Of a stretch of DNA of 64,000 nt, positions 44,545 to 56,424 are shown one piece after another. The number at the start of each line of letters is the position of its first letter. Within the stretch, counting starts at the first letter, position 1. The position numbers and the translations under genes are program-made. The notes under the pieces were generated by a model. It was given only the letters and a program-made list of their open reading frames with translations, had not been told where the DNA came from and did no database searches. Where the stretch lies: NCBI RefSeq assembly GCF_024753215.1, contig NZ_JANUGV010000001.1, positions 310,001-374,000 on the forward strand, read 5' to 3'. This DNA comes from Massilia solisilvae. GTDB lineage: Bacteria; Pseudomonadota; Gammaproteobacteria; Burkholderiales; Burkholderiaceae_D.

Positions 44545-47319
44545 ATGAATACTCTGGAAGGCAAGCGCGTCGCCAGCATCGATGGCAAGCTTGTGTTTAA
44601 GCTGAGCCCGGTGGCAGCAGGTTGCGCCGTGTTCCTGTCGGCGCTCTCCGCCAACGTGTACGCGCAAGAGGCAGCGGTGTCGGCACCGGCCGCTCAGCAG
44701 GCCGCAGACGCCAACGGCGCGCCGGTCGAGAAGGTGGTCGTGACCGGCATCCGCCGCGGTATCGAAGATGCCATCTCGGTGAAGAAGAATTCGACCTCGA
44801 TCGTCGAGGCGATTTCGGCGGAAGACATCGGCAAGCTGCCCGACGTGAGCATCGCCGAATCGATCGCGCGCCTGCCGGGCCTGGCGGCGCAGCGCGTCGG
44901 TGGCCGTGCCCAGGTCATCAGCGTGCGCGGCCTGTCCCCCGATTTCTCGACCACCCTGCTCAACGGCCGCGAGCAGGTCAGCACCGGCGACAACCGCAGT
45001 GTCGAGTTCGACCAGTACCCGTCGGAGCTGCTCTCGGGGGTGACCATCTACAAGACGCCTGATGCATCACTGGTGGGCCAGGGCCTGTCGGGCACGCTGG
45101 ACATGCAGACCGTGCGTCCGCTGTCGTTCAGCGGCCGCGCGGTGGCGATGAATGCGCGCATGGAGAAGAACTCGCTCGGCGCAATCGCCAATGCCAAGTC
45201 GACCGGCAATCGCTTCTCGATCAGCTACATCGACCAGTTCCTCGACCGCACCCTGGGTGTGGCGATCGGCTTTGCACACCTCGACTCGCCGGTGCTGACC
45301 CATGAAACCGGCATGTACGAGCCGTGGAAGACCGACTCGCGTCCGGGCATCCCGGCCGGCACTTACATCATGGATGGGGTCAAGTCGGTGGCCCGCAGCG
45401 GCGACAACCGCCGCGACGGCCTGATGGGCGTGCTCCAGTACCGCCCGTCGCGCCAGTGGACCAGCATCCTTGACGTTTATGCGTCCAACTTCCGCCGCGA
45501 AGAAACCGCCAACCAGATCGAAGTGAACCTGGGCGGCTGGAACGGCGGCTTCGACCCGGGCCTGATGTACAAGCCGGTCACCACCGCCAACGGCGTGCTG
45601 ACCGGCGGCGTTGCGCAGAACGTGTACCCGCTGGTGCGCGGCATGTACAACGATCGCCACGACCAGATCCGCGCGACCGGCTGGAGCAACGAATTCGTCT
45701 TCGAAGGCTTCAAGCTGCTGGCCGACATGAGCTACTCGAAGGCCGAGCGCAATGAACTGAGCCTGGAGAACAACACCCAGATCAGTACCGTCTCGGCCAC
45801 GCCGACGCCGTTCCTGGATAACATGACCCTGCGCTTCGGCATGGGCAGCTTCCCGACCATCGCCGGCACCCGCGACTACAGCAATCCGGCCAACCTGTTC
45901 GTGCGCGACACGATCTACGGTTCGGGTTACGGCAAGACCCCGCACGTGGACGATGAGCTCAAGAGCTTCAAGCTCAAGGCCAACATTCCGATGGCGGGCG
46001 ACCTGGCCGGCGTCATCGACAGCATCGACGTTGGCGTGAACTACTCGGACCGCGACAAGCGCAAGCGCCAGCCCGAAGGGAACATCAACCTGAAGGGCGC
46101 GCCGTCGACCATCTCGAGCGACCTGCAGTACTCGCCGGTGGACCTGGGCTTCTCGGGCTCGGGCTGGATCCCGGCCTGGAACGTGCCGGCCGTGGTGGCC
46201 AAGTACATGACGTTCAATCCGACCGACAGCCAGTCCTACCTGATCTCGAAGGCATGGAACGTCAAGGAAAAGATCACCACCGGCTTCATCCAGGCTAACA
46301 TCGACCACGACTTCGGTTCGGTCAGCATGCGCGGCAATGCCGGCGTGCAGGTGCAGCGCGCCGACCAGTCGTCGTCCGCCAACTACTGGGACGGCACCGC
46401 CGCTGCCGGCAGCCAGGTCAAGCCGGTCGACGACGGCAAGACCTACACCGACGTGCTGCCGAGCCTGAACCTGGCGTTCGGCCTGGCCAACGACCAGACC
46501 GTGCGCTTTGCCGCGGCAAAGCAGGTGGCGCGCCCGCGCGTGGACCAGCTGCGTTCGTCGCTCGACTTCGGCGTGAGTAATGTGGACTTCAAACCGGGTG
46601 GCAGCGGCGGCAACGCCCAGCTCGACCCGTGGCGCGCCAACGCCATCGACCTGTCGTACGAGAAGTACTTCGGCAAGAAGGCTTATCTGGCAGCCGCTGT
46701 CTTCCACAAAAAGCTGACCAGCTATATCTACACGCAGACCAAGACCTACGACTTTTCGAAGTACACCCCGGGTACGATCGCCCAGACCCAGTTCGGCAAC
46801 TACACCGCGCCGTACAACGGCCAGGGCGGCACGCTCAAGGGCATCGAGCTGTCCGGCTCGCTGCCGCTGAACCTGGTTTCGCCGATGCTGGACGGCTTTG
46901 GCGTCATCGCCAGCGCCACCTACAGCGACAGCTCGATCAAGATCCAGGACCCGAGCAGCAGCATTGGCCAGGACATCCCGCTGCCGGGCCTGTCCAAGCA
47001 CGTCACCAACCTGACCGTGTACTACGAGAAGGCGGGCTTCGAGGCGCGCGTCAGCCAGCGCAAGCGTTCGGACTTCGTTGGCGAGATCGGCAACTTTGCG
47101 GCGGACCGCGCCCTGCGTTACGTCGTGGGCGAAAACGTGGTTGACCTGCAGCTCGGTTACACCTTCGATTCGGGCATGTTCAAGAATGTTGGCCTGCTGC
47201 TGCAGGTGAACAACCTGACCAATGCCGCGTACGAAACCTACGCCGCGCGCCGCGACCAACAGCTGGAATACCAGAAGTACGGCCGCACGATGCTGGTGGG
47301 CCTGAACTACAAGTTCTGA
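44545..47319 (+). CDS. TonB-dependent receptor for maltodextrins (Xanthomonas-Caulobacter type)
   Basis: A 924-aa outer-membrane receptor. After a long signal sequence (ending NVYAQ) comes EKVVVTG, a possible TonB box, then the plug: AISAEDIGKLPDVSIAESIARLPGLAAQRVGGRAQVISVRGL. This plug is typical of the Xanthomonas-Caulobacter receptor group, many of which import sugars (MalA of Caulobacter takes up maltodextrins). The barrel ends LVGLNYKF. Position between amylolytic operons supports oligosaccharide uptake. ATG 44545 is chosen over GTG 44533 because GAGGGG lies just before it. A perfect terminator follows. Confidence 0.9.
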   Translation: MNTLEGKRVASIDGKLVFKLSPVAAGCAVFLSALSANVYAQEAAVSAPAAQQAADANGAPVEKVVVTGIRRGIEDAISVKKNSTSIVEAISAEDIGKLPDVSIAESIARLPGLAAQRVGGRAQVISVRGLSPDFSTTLLNGREQVSTGDNRSVEFDQYPSELLSGVTIYKTPDASLVGQGLSGTLDMQTVRPLSFSGRAVAMNARMEKNSLGAIANAKSTGNRFSISYIDQFLDRTLGVAIGFAHLDSPVLTHETGMYEPWKTDSRPGIPAGTYIMDGVKSVARSGDNRRDGLMGVLQYRPSRQWTSILDVYASNFRREETANQIEVNLGGWNGGFDPGLMYKPVTTANGVLTGGVAQNVYPLVRGMYNDRHDQIRATGWSNEFVFEGFKLLADMSYSKAERNELSLENNTQISTVSATPTPFLDNMTLRFGMGSFPTIAGTRDYSNPANLFVRDTIYGSGYGKTPHVDDELKSFKLKANIPMAGDLAGVIDSIDVGVNYSDRDKRKRQPEGNINLKGAPSTISSDLQYSPVDLGFSGSGWIPAWNVPAVVAKYMTFNPTDSQSYLISKAWNVKEKITTGFIQANIDHDFGSVSMRGNAGVQVQRADQSSSANYWDGTAAAGSQVKPVDDGKTYTDVLPSLNLAFGLANDQTVRFAAAKQVARPRVDQLRSSLDFGVSNVDFKPGGSGGNAQLDPWRANAIDLSYEKYFGKKAYLAAAVFHKKLTSYIYTQTKTYDFSKYTPGTIAQTQFGNYTAPYNGQGGTLKGIELSGSLPLNLVSPMLDGFGVIASATYSDSSIKIQDPSSSIGQDIPLPGLSKHVTNLTVYYEKAGFEARVSQRKRSDFVGEIGNFAADRALRYVVGENVVDLQLGYTFDSGMFKNVGLLLQVNNLTNAAYETYAARRDQQLEYQKYGRTMLVGLNYKF

Positions 47320-47350
47320 TCCGGCACCGGCTGCGTGCCGGGACCAGCGC

Positions 47351-47387
47351 AAATGCCGTTCAGCCTGGCCTGAACGGCATTTTTTAT
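47351..47387 (+). terminator. intrinsic terminator of the TonB receptor gene
   Basis: Perfect 12-bp stem AAATGCCGTTCA/TGAACGGCATTT with an 8-nt loop and a T-rich tail. Confidence 0.95.
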
Positions 47388-47457
47388 TTTTAGGCCGGCG
47401 ACGTAGCCGTAGAATAGCGGGTGGGCTGAACATTGAACCTGGACCCTCCCGCTCATC

Positions 47458-49074
47458 ATGAAGCTTTGCCGTCACCTGTTGTCGTCGCTCTCGCTGGCCG
47501 CCATGTTGCTCGGCCAGTCCGCCGTGGCCCTGGCCGCGGACGAATCCCCCACCATCCAGACGCTGGCCGCACGGCCGCTGCTGCCCTCCGTTTCGCATCC
47601 GTGGAACGGGCGCGACTGGCTCGACCGTTTTTATGCGCCGCGCGGCTACGCGCCGGCGTGGAACCGCCAGCAGGCCGAGGCCGCGCTCGCGCTGCTTGAG
47701 CAGGCGCCCGCGGAAGGGCTCGACCCTGGCGACTACCAGGCCGATGAGCTGCGCCGGCTGCTGGACGACGCGCAGGCCAGCCAGGCCCGCCGCGACGTCG
47801 CGTTCACCGCGGCCATGCTGCACTACCTGGCCGACCTGCGGCTGGGCCGGGTGCGCTCTGAATACCACACCGCCGGCACGGACCCGCGCCTTGCGCACTT
47901 CGACCCGGTGGAGCTGCTGCGCGGCGCACTCGGCAAGGGCCGCCTTGCCGACGCCGTGGCAGCCGCCGAGCCGCAGGTGCCGTTGTACGGCCGCGTGAAG
48001 CAGGCGCTGGCCCGCTACCGCGAGCTCGCGCGCGAGCCGCAGCCGCGCCTGCCGTCGCCGCGCAAAACGGTCGCGGTTGGTGACAATTACGCGGCCGTGG
48101 ACGAGCTGCATGACCGGCTGGTGCAGCTGGGCGACCTGGCGGGCGACGAACCGTCGCCGCAGGACGGGCTGTACGACGCCACGCTCGCCGAGGGCGTGCG
48201 GCGCTTCCAGGGACGGCATGGCCTGCCGGAGACGGGCGAACTTGGCGCCGCCACCGTGGCCGCACTCAACGTGCCGCTCGCCCAGCGCGTGCGCGAGCTG
48301 GAGCTCACCCTCGAGCGGCTGCGCTGGATTCCCGACCTGCCGGCCGGCCCCATGGTCGCGGTCAACCTGCCGGCCTACCGGCTGTGGGCCTTCGACCGCG
48401 CCAACCCGGCCGCGCAGCCGCTCGAGATGCGCGTGATCGTCGGCCAGGCCGTGAAGACGCCGACGCCGCTGTTCATCGGGCAGATGCGCTACCTCGAATT
48501 CAACCCGTACTGGAATGTCCCGCGCAGCATCACGCTCAAGGAAGTGATTCCCAAGCTCGAGCGCAACCATGGCTACCTTGCAACCAACGACATGGAGCTG
48601 GTCGGGCAGGGCGGCGTGACGACCACGGTGAGCGCGGAGACGATCGCCGAGCTCAGGTCGGGCAAGCTGCGCGTGCGCCAGCGTCCGGGGCCCAGGAATT
48701 CGCTCGGCGCGATCAAGTTCGCCATGCCCAACCCGCAGGACATCTACCTGCACTCGACGCCGAATCGCGAGTTCTTCCTCAAGTCGCGCCGGGACCTGAG
48801 CCATGGCTGCATCCGTGTCGAACAGCCGGCCGAGCTGGCGCGCTTTGTGCTGCGCAACGATCCGCGCTGGGATATCGACCAGATCCAGGCTGCGCTGCAG
48901 CCCGGCCCGACGCGCCGCGTGGACCTGCCCGCGACGGTGCCGGTGGTGCTGTTCTACGCTACGGCGCTGGCCGGGCGCGACGGCAAGGCGCTGTTCGCGC
49001 GCGACATCTACCGTCGCGATCCGGAGCTGGAGCGGGCGCTGAAAGAGCACAGCGACGCGGCGGCGTCCAAATAG
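47458..49074 (+). CDS. L,D-transpeptidase, YcbB/LdtD-like
   Basis: A 538-aa periplasmic enzyme with a signal peptide (ending ALAAD). The order is an N-terminal helical domain (WLDRFYAPRGYAPAW...), a peptidoglycan-binding domain (about 205-275, LYDATLAEGVRRFQGRHGLPETGELGAATVAALN) and the YkuD catalytic domain with HSTPN and SHGCIRVE; the nucleophile is C451. It makes 3-3 crosslinks in peptidoglycan. It is unrelated to the starch genes around it and has its own terminator. Confidence 0.92.
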   Translation: MKLCRHLLSSLSLAAMLLGQSAVALAADESPTIQTLAARPLLPSVSHPWNGRDWLDRFYAPRGYAPAWNRQQAEAALALLEQAPAEGLDPGDYQADELRRLLDDAQASQARRDVAFTAAMLHYLADLRLGRVRSEYHTAGTDPRLAHFDPVELLRGALGKGRLADAVAAAEPQVPLYGRVKQALARYRELAREPQPRLPSPRKTVAVGDNYAAVDELHDRLVQLGDLAGDEPSPQDGLYDATLAEGVRRFQGRHGLPETGELGAATVAALNVPLAQRVRELELTLERLRWIPDLPAGPMVAVNLPAYRLWAFDRANPAAQPLEMRVIVGQAVKTPTPLFIGQMRYLEFNPYWNVPRSITLKEVIPKLERNHGYLATNDMELVGQGGVTTTVSAETIAELRSGKLRVRQRPGPRNSLGAIKFAMPNPQDIYLHSTPNREFFLKSRRDLSHGCIRVEQPAELARFVLRNDPRWDIDQIQAALQPGPTRRVDLPATVPVVLFYATALAGRDGKALFARDIYRRDPELERALKEHSDAAASK

Positions 49075-49090
49075 TGCCCTCGGTATCGGG

Positions 49091-49116
49091 CCGACAGAGT
49101 AAACTGTCGGTCTTTT
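49091..49116 (+). terminator. intrinsic terminator
   Basis: CCGACAG/CTGTCGG stem with a 6-nt loop then TCTTTT, 17 bp after the L,D-transpeptidase stop and 20 bp before the helicase start. Confidence 0.88.
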
Positions 49117-49136
49117 AGCACCGAAGAATCACTCCC

Positions 49137-50903
49137 ATGCCCGATACCTCTCCTGCCGCGTTTGCCGAGCTTAATCTTCCCGCGCCCGTACTGAAGGCGC
49201 TTCGCGAGCTTGGCTACGAAACGCCTTCGCCGATCCAGGCCGCCACCATCCCTTTGCTGATGCAGGGGCGCGACGTGCTCGGCCAGGCGCAAACCGGCAC
49301 CGGCAAGACGGCGGCGTTCGCCCTGCCGATCGTGGCGACGCTCGACATCAGGCAGCATGCGCCGCAGGCGCTGGTGCTCGCGCCCACGCGCGAACTGGCG
49401 ATCCAGGTGGCCGAAGCGTTCCAGAGCTACGCTTCGCACACCAAGAATTTCCACGTCCTGCCGATCTACGGCGGCCAGAGCTACGGCCCGCAGCTGGCGG
49501 CGCTGCGCCGCGGCGTGCACGTCGTCGTCGGCACGCCCGGCCGGGTTATCGACCACATCGAAAAGGGCTCGCTCGACCTGTCGCAGCTGAAGACGCTGGT
49601 GCTGGACGAAGCGGACGAGATGCTGCGCATGGGCTTCATCGACGATGTCGAGCACATCCTGCAACAGACTCCCGAGGCACGCCAGACCGCGCTGTTCTCG
49701 GCCACCATGCCGCCGCAGATCAAGCGCATCGCCAAGACCTACCTGCGCGACGCGGCCGAGGTCACGGTGGCGGCCAAGACCAGCACCGCCGAGAACATCA
49801 CGCAGCGCTACTGGCTGGTGGCGGGCATGCAAAAGCTCGACGCGCTCACCCGCATTCTGGAAGCCGAACCGTTCGACGGCATGATCATCTTCGCGCGCAC
49901 CAAGCTGGGCACCGAGGAACTGGCCAGCAAACTGCAGGCGCGTGGCTTTGCGGCCGCCGCCATCAACGGCGACATGGCGCAGCAGCAGCGCGAGCGCACC
50001 ATCGACCAGCTCAAGGACGGCCGCATTGACATCCTGGTGGCCACCGACGTGGCCGCGCGCGGACTGGACGTGGAACGCATCAGCCACGTGATCAACTACG
50101 ACGTGCCGTCCGACCCCGAAAGCTACACCCACCGCATCGGCCGCACCGGGCGCGCCGGCCGCAGCGGCGAGGCGATCCTGTTCATCACCCCGCGCGAGCG
50201 CGGGCTGCTCAAGGCCATCGAGCGTGCCACGCGCCAGCCGGTGTCGCCGCTCACGCTGCCGACCGTGAAGGCGGTGAACGAGGTGCGCATCGCCAAATTC
50301 AAGGACCAGATCACGGAAACGCTGGCCGCCGGCGGGCTGGAGGTGTTCCGCTCGCTGATCGAAGAATACGAGCGCGAGCAGGATGTGCCGGCGGTGGACA
50401 TCGCCGCCGCGCTGGCCAAGCTGGGGCGTGGGGACATGCCGCTGCTGCTGGAAAAGCCGGAGCGCGAGCCGCGCCCGGAACCCACCTGGGACGAGCGCAA
50501 CCAGCGTGCCCCGCGCGGCGAAGCGGCGCCTGGCTACAAGCGCGAGCGCGTGGCGCACACGCCGGAGCCAGGGATGGGCACGTACCGCATCGAAGTGGGG
50601 CATGTGCACGGGGTCAAGCCGGGCAATATCGTCGGTGCGATCGCCAACGAGGCGGGCATCAACGCCAAGCACATTGGCCGCATCGAGATCTACGACGACT
50701 TCAGCATGCTCGACCTGCCGGCCGACCTGCCGCCGGACCTGATGGAGCACCTGAAAAAGGTGTGGGTGGCTGGGCAGCAGCTCAACATCACCCGGGACGG
50801 CGAACCGCCTGCGCCAAAGAAGGCCGGCGCCAGGAAGGGCGGCGACCGCCGCTTTGCCGAGAAGGGCAACGGCAAGAAGCCGTACCGCAAAACCCAACCT
50901 TAA
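49137..50903 (+). CDS. DEAD-box ATP-dependent RNA helicase (DeaD/CsdA-like)
   Basis: A 588-aa helicase. The Q motif (FAELNLP...GYETPSPIQ), motif I AQTGTGKT (51-58), motif II DEAD (157-160), motif III SAT (188-190), motif V and VI (ATDVAARGLD, HRIGRTGRAGR) are complete. Residues 380-480 are a linker, then a DbpA-like RNA-binding domain (TYRIEVGHVHGVKPGNIVGAIANEAGI) and a basic tail. It unwinds structured RNA, commonly in ribosome assembly or cold growth. Confidence 0.93.
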   Translation: MPDTSPAAFAELNLPAPVLKALRELGYETPSPIQAATIPLLMQGRDVLGQAQTGTGKTAAFALPIVATLDIRQHAPQALVLAPTRELAIQVAEAFQSYASHTKNFHVLPIYGGQSYGPQLAALRRGVHVVVGTPGRVIDHIEKGSLDLSQLKTLVLDEADEMLRMGFIDDVEHILQQTPEARQTALFSATMPPQIKRIAKTYLRDAAEVTVAAKTSTAENITQRYWLVAGMQKLDALTRILEAEPFDGMIIFARTKLGTEELASKLQARGFAAAAINGDMAQQQRERTIDQLKDGRIDILVATDVAARGLDVERISHVINYDVPSDPESYTHRIGRTGRAGRSGEAILFITPRERGLLKAIERATRQPVSPLTLPTVKAVNEVRIAKFKDQITETLAAGGLEVFRSLIEEYEREQDVPAVDIAAALAKLGRGDMPLLLEKPEREPRPEPTWDERNQRAPRGEAAPGYKRERVAHTPEPGMGTYRIEVGHVHGVKPGNIVGAIANEAGINAKHIGRIEIYDDFSMLDLPADLPPDLMEHLKKVWVAGQQLNITRDGEPPAPKKAGARKGGDRRFAEKGNGKKPYRKTQP

Positions 50904-50906
50904 GTA

Positions 50907-51017
50907 TCGTCGTTCCGGCGAAAGCCGGAACCCATAGACAGTATGCAGAACCATGAAAGTGGAGCAGCAGTCGGCTCACACTCAGCATGGGTCCCGGCTC
51001 TCGCCGGGACGACGTTA
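50907..51017. repeat. pair of REP-like palindromes, copies 3 and 4
   Basis: Copy 3 (50907-50938) is GTCGTTCCGGC-gaaa-GCCGGAACCCAT. Copy 4 (50981-51017) is CTCAGCATGGGTCCCGGC-tctc-GCCGGGACGACGTTA. They face each other across 42 bp, like a BIME. The last three bases of copy 4 (TTA, 51015-51017) are the TAA stop codon of the esterase on the minus strand. Confidence 0.85.
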
Positions 51018-51863
51018 TCTGGTTGCTGGGGCGAAGAGCCAGAGCACAGCGTCTTTGAACTCGCCGCTCCAGAACCCCTCGTTGTGGTGCGCCCCCGGCA
51101 CGATTTTCAGCACCATGTGGTCCGCTGGCAGTCCTGTCTTGCGCACCACCTGCGCCATGTGCTGCACGTCCGGTACCATGGTGTCGCCTTCGTCCCCGCC
51201 CATCAGCATGTACACGCGCGCATCCTTGGGCAGCGGCGTGCGCTCCACAAAGCCGTATGACTGCGGCGCCGTCCAGTAGGCGGGCGAGAACACGCCGGCC
51301 TTGCTGAACACCTTGGGGTACTGGTTGATCGCAAAGTGCGAGATCAACCCGCCCATCGAGCTGCCCATGATGGCGGTGTGTTCGCGGTCGGGCAGGGTGC
51401 GGTAGCTGCTGTCGATGAGCGGCTTTACGACCTTGACGATGAAGTCCATGTACTGGCGCCCTTCGGCCGGCCCGAAGCGCGGGTTGTCCCAGGCATTGAG
51501 CTCGTTCATCCGCTTGTCCTGCCCGTTGTCGATGCCGACCACGATCAGTTCCAGCTTGCCCGCCTTCGCGAGCGCATCGAGCGTTTCGTCCACCTTCCAT
51601 TCGCCGGCGTACGACGTGGCGTCGTCGAACAGGTTCTGGGCGTCGTGCATGTACAGCACCGGGTAGCGCTTGTGCGAGCTGGCGTAACCGGGCGGCAGGT
51701 AGATGCGCAGCTGGCGCTGGCGCCCAAGGCCGGGCATCTCCAGTTGCGTGGGCAGCAGCGAAACCCCGGGCAGGGCGGTGGACGGTCGCGCCGGTACATC
51801 GGCCGCATGGGCTTGCAAGGCGACGATGGCCAAGGCGGCAAGGGCTGCTTTGAATGCATTCAT
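51015..51863 (-). CDS. exported putative esterase (esterase D / PF00756 family)
   Basis: A 282-aa alpha/beta hydrolase with a signal peptide (ALQAHAAD). The nucleophile elbow is GSSMGG, preceded by the YPVLYMHDAQNLFDD and WKVDETLD features of the family; the catalytic His is probably in GAHHNEGFW near the C-terminus. Family members hydrolyse esters of siderophores, feruloyl sugars or other acylated compounds. It follows an MFS sugar carrier by 13 bp in the starch locus, so removal of acyl groups from saccharides is possible but unproven. Its stop codon is part of a REP repeat. Confidence 0.82.
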   Translation of the reverse strand: MNAFKAALAALAIVALQAHAADVPARPSTALPGVSLLPTQLEMPGLGRQRQLRIYLPPGYASSHKRYPVLYMHDAQNLFDDATSYAGEWKVDETLDALAKAGKLELIVVGIDNGQDKRMNELNAWDNPRFGPAEGRQYMDFIVKVVKPLIDSSYRTLPDREHTAIMGSSMGGLISHFAINQYPKVFSKAGVFSPAYWTAPQSYGFVERTPLPKDARVYMLMGGDEGDTMVPDVQHMAQVVRKTGLPADHMVLKIVPGAHHNEGFWSGEFKDAVLWLFAPATR

Positions 51864-51876
51864 GGTCCTGCTCCTT

Positions 51877-53145
51877 TCAGTGTGCCGATACCGGCTGCGC
51901 GGCGGGCGCCGCCACGTTCTTGCTGTCGCTGACCAGGCACCAAAGCAGCGCGGAGATGGCCATGCACGCGGCGCAGATATAGAACAGCAGGCTCTTGTCG
52001 GCCGCGTCCTTGAGCGCGAAGCCGACCTGGGTCGAGAGCAGCTGCGGCAGCACCACGGACAGGTTGAACAGGCCCATGAAAAAGCCCATGCGGCTCTTGT
52101 CCACCTTTTCGCTCATCACCGCGAACGGCAGGGATACCACGGCGGCCCAGCCGATGCCCACCACCGCCATCAGCACATACAGCATGGCGGCGCTGCGTGC
52201 GGCCAGCGCAATGGCCAGGTAAGCCGCTGCCATCGTCGCCACGCACGCTACGTGCACGCGCACGCGGCCGCAGCGCGCCACCAGCGGCGCCAGCACCGCA
52301 GCCGGCAGGATGAAGCCGACCACATTCATCACCGCGAACGAAATCGCGATCACCTGCCCGGACTGCCCCGCCGCGTCGGCCGAGCCGGCGGCGACAATGT
52401 GCTGCTGAATGAACGAGATGATGTACACGAACATCGACTGCACGCCCAGCCAGGTGAAGCCGTGCGCCAGGAAGATGCGCCTCAACTGGCTCCATTCGGT
52501 CTTGGTGGCGGCCTGCGTTTCGGCCGGGCCCAGTTCGCGCGGCTCCTCCACCAGGAACATCGGCAGCACCGAGAATGCCAGCACCAGCACCACGCCCATC
52601 GAAATGAGCGCATAGTTGTCGATGAAGGCGCCGACCAGGTAGGCCATCACGCCCCAAAAGCCGGAGATGGTCTGCATCCACGTGTAGCCGCGCGTGCGAG
52701 CAATGCCCTCGGGTGTGAGGTCGGCGATCAGTGAACGGGTTGGGTTGAAGCTGATGTTGATCGAGATGTCCAGCGTGAGCGCCACCATCACCGCGACCAC
52801 CAGCAGGTTGCTCACGCCGAGCATGCTTGCCACAAGGTCGATGCGAGGCAGCAGGAACAGCGACAGCGCCGCCAGCGCTCCACCGATCAGGATGAACGGC
52901 CGCCGCCGCCCGCCCCAGAACCACGTGCCATCGCTGATCAGGCCAATGATCATCTGGCCGAGGATGCCCGCGGCCGGCCCTGCCGCCCACACCACGCCGA
53001 TCTCGTGGATGTCGAGATGGTATTTGGTCGAGAGCAGCCAGGACAGCGCCGAGATCTGGATGCACAGCGCGGTACCCATCGCCGTGGCAGGCAGGCTGAT
53101 GACCGCGTAGAAGAAGTTCGAGAGGCGCCTTTGCATCGGCAGCAT
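51877..53145 (-). CDS. MFS sugar transporter A (SLC45-like)
   Basis: A 422-aa inner-membrane carrier with 12 predicted helices. The cytoplasmic loop between helices 2 and 3 carries LISDGTWFWGGRRRPF, the form seen in SLC45-like sucrose/maltose carriers. ATG 53145 or 53136 may start it. It forms an operon with the esterase and is transcribed away from a second carrier of the same kind across a 201-bp region holding two operators. Import of maltose or short maltodextrins is inferred. Confidence 0.83.
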   Translation of the reverse strand: MLPMQRRLSNFFYAVISLPATAMGTALCIQISALSWLLSTKYHLDIHEIGVVWAAGPAAGILGQMIIGLISDGTWFWGGRRRPFILIGGALAALSLFLLPRIDLVASMLGVSNLLVVAVMVALTLDISINISFNPTRSLIADLTPEGIARTRGYTWMQTISGFWGVMAYLVGAFIDNYALISMGVVLVLAFSVLPMFLVEEPRELGPAETQAATKTEWSQLRRIFLAHGFTWLGVQSMFVYIISFIQQHIVAAGSADAAGQSGQVIAISFAVMNVVGFILPAAVLAPLVARCGRVRVHVACVATMAAAYLAIALAARSAAMLYVLMAVVGIGWAAVVSLPFAVMSEKVDKSRMGFFMGLFNLSVVLPQLLSTQVGFALKDAADKSLLFYICAACMAISALLWCLVSDSKNVAAPAAQPVSAH

Positions 53146-53168
53146 TTGATGTCCCCGTCCTGTTGTTA

Positions 53169-53183
53169 TGTTGTTTGACTACA
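53169..53183. promoter_or_regulatory. operator 4 of the starch regulon
   Basis: TGTTGTTTGACTACA, 12 of 15 bases as operator 2. It lies 24 bp upstream of the minus-strand MFS gene and overlaps its likely -10 region (ATGACA -35 at 53204-53209 on the minus strand). Confidence 0.6.
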
Positions 53184-53236
53184 AAACGCCAGTGTGGCGA
53201 AGGTGTCATCCTGATTCTACAATGGAATGTGTTCAA

Positions 53237-53265
53237 TTGACACTCAGAAATCGCCATGTTATTTT
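53237..53265 (+). promoter_or_regulatory. sigma-70 promoter of the MFS-pgm-amylase-glk operon
   Basis: TTGACA, 17 bases, TATTTT. The -10 box lies inside operator 5, so a bound protein would block RNA polymerase. Confidence 0.7.
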
Positions 53266-53271
53266 GCTACA
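53257..53271. promoter_or_regulatory. operator 5 of the starch regulon
   Basis: TGTTATTTTGCTACA, a weaker palindrome that fully covers the -10 box of the plus-strand promoter. Centre-to-centre distance to operator 4 is 88 bp, suited to looping across the divergent region. Confidence 0.5.
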
Positions 53272-53346
53272 AAGTCATGGCCCAGGCTGCCAGCGCACGA
53301 GATCAAGCGCCCCCGTCCCGAAGGGGCGTCACCGGAGACAAATCAA

Positions 53347-56393
<3,047 letters not shown>

Positions 56394-56424
56394 TTCGACC
56401 AACCACAACAACAAGGGACCCTGA

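Noticed and set aside
45067..49050. 1327-codon open frame on the minus strand opposite the TonB receptor and L,D-transpeptidase genes.
   Set aside because: It is the antisense of two clear genes, rich in Arg, His, Gln and Val as expected from GC-rich third positions, with no recognisable domain.
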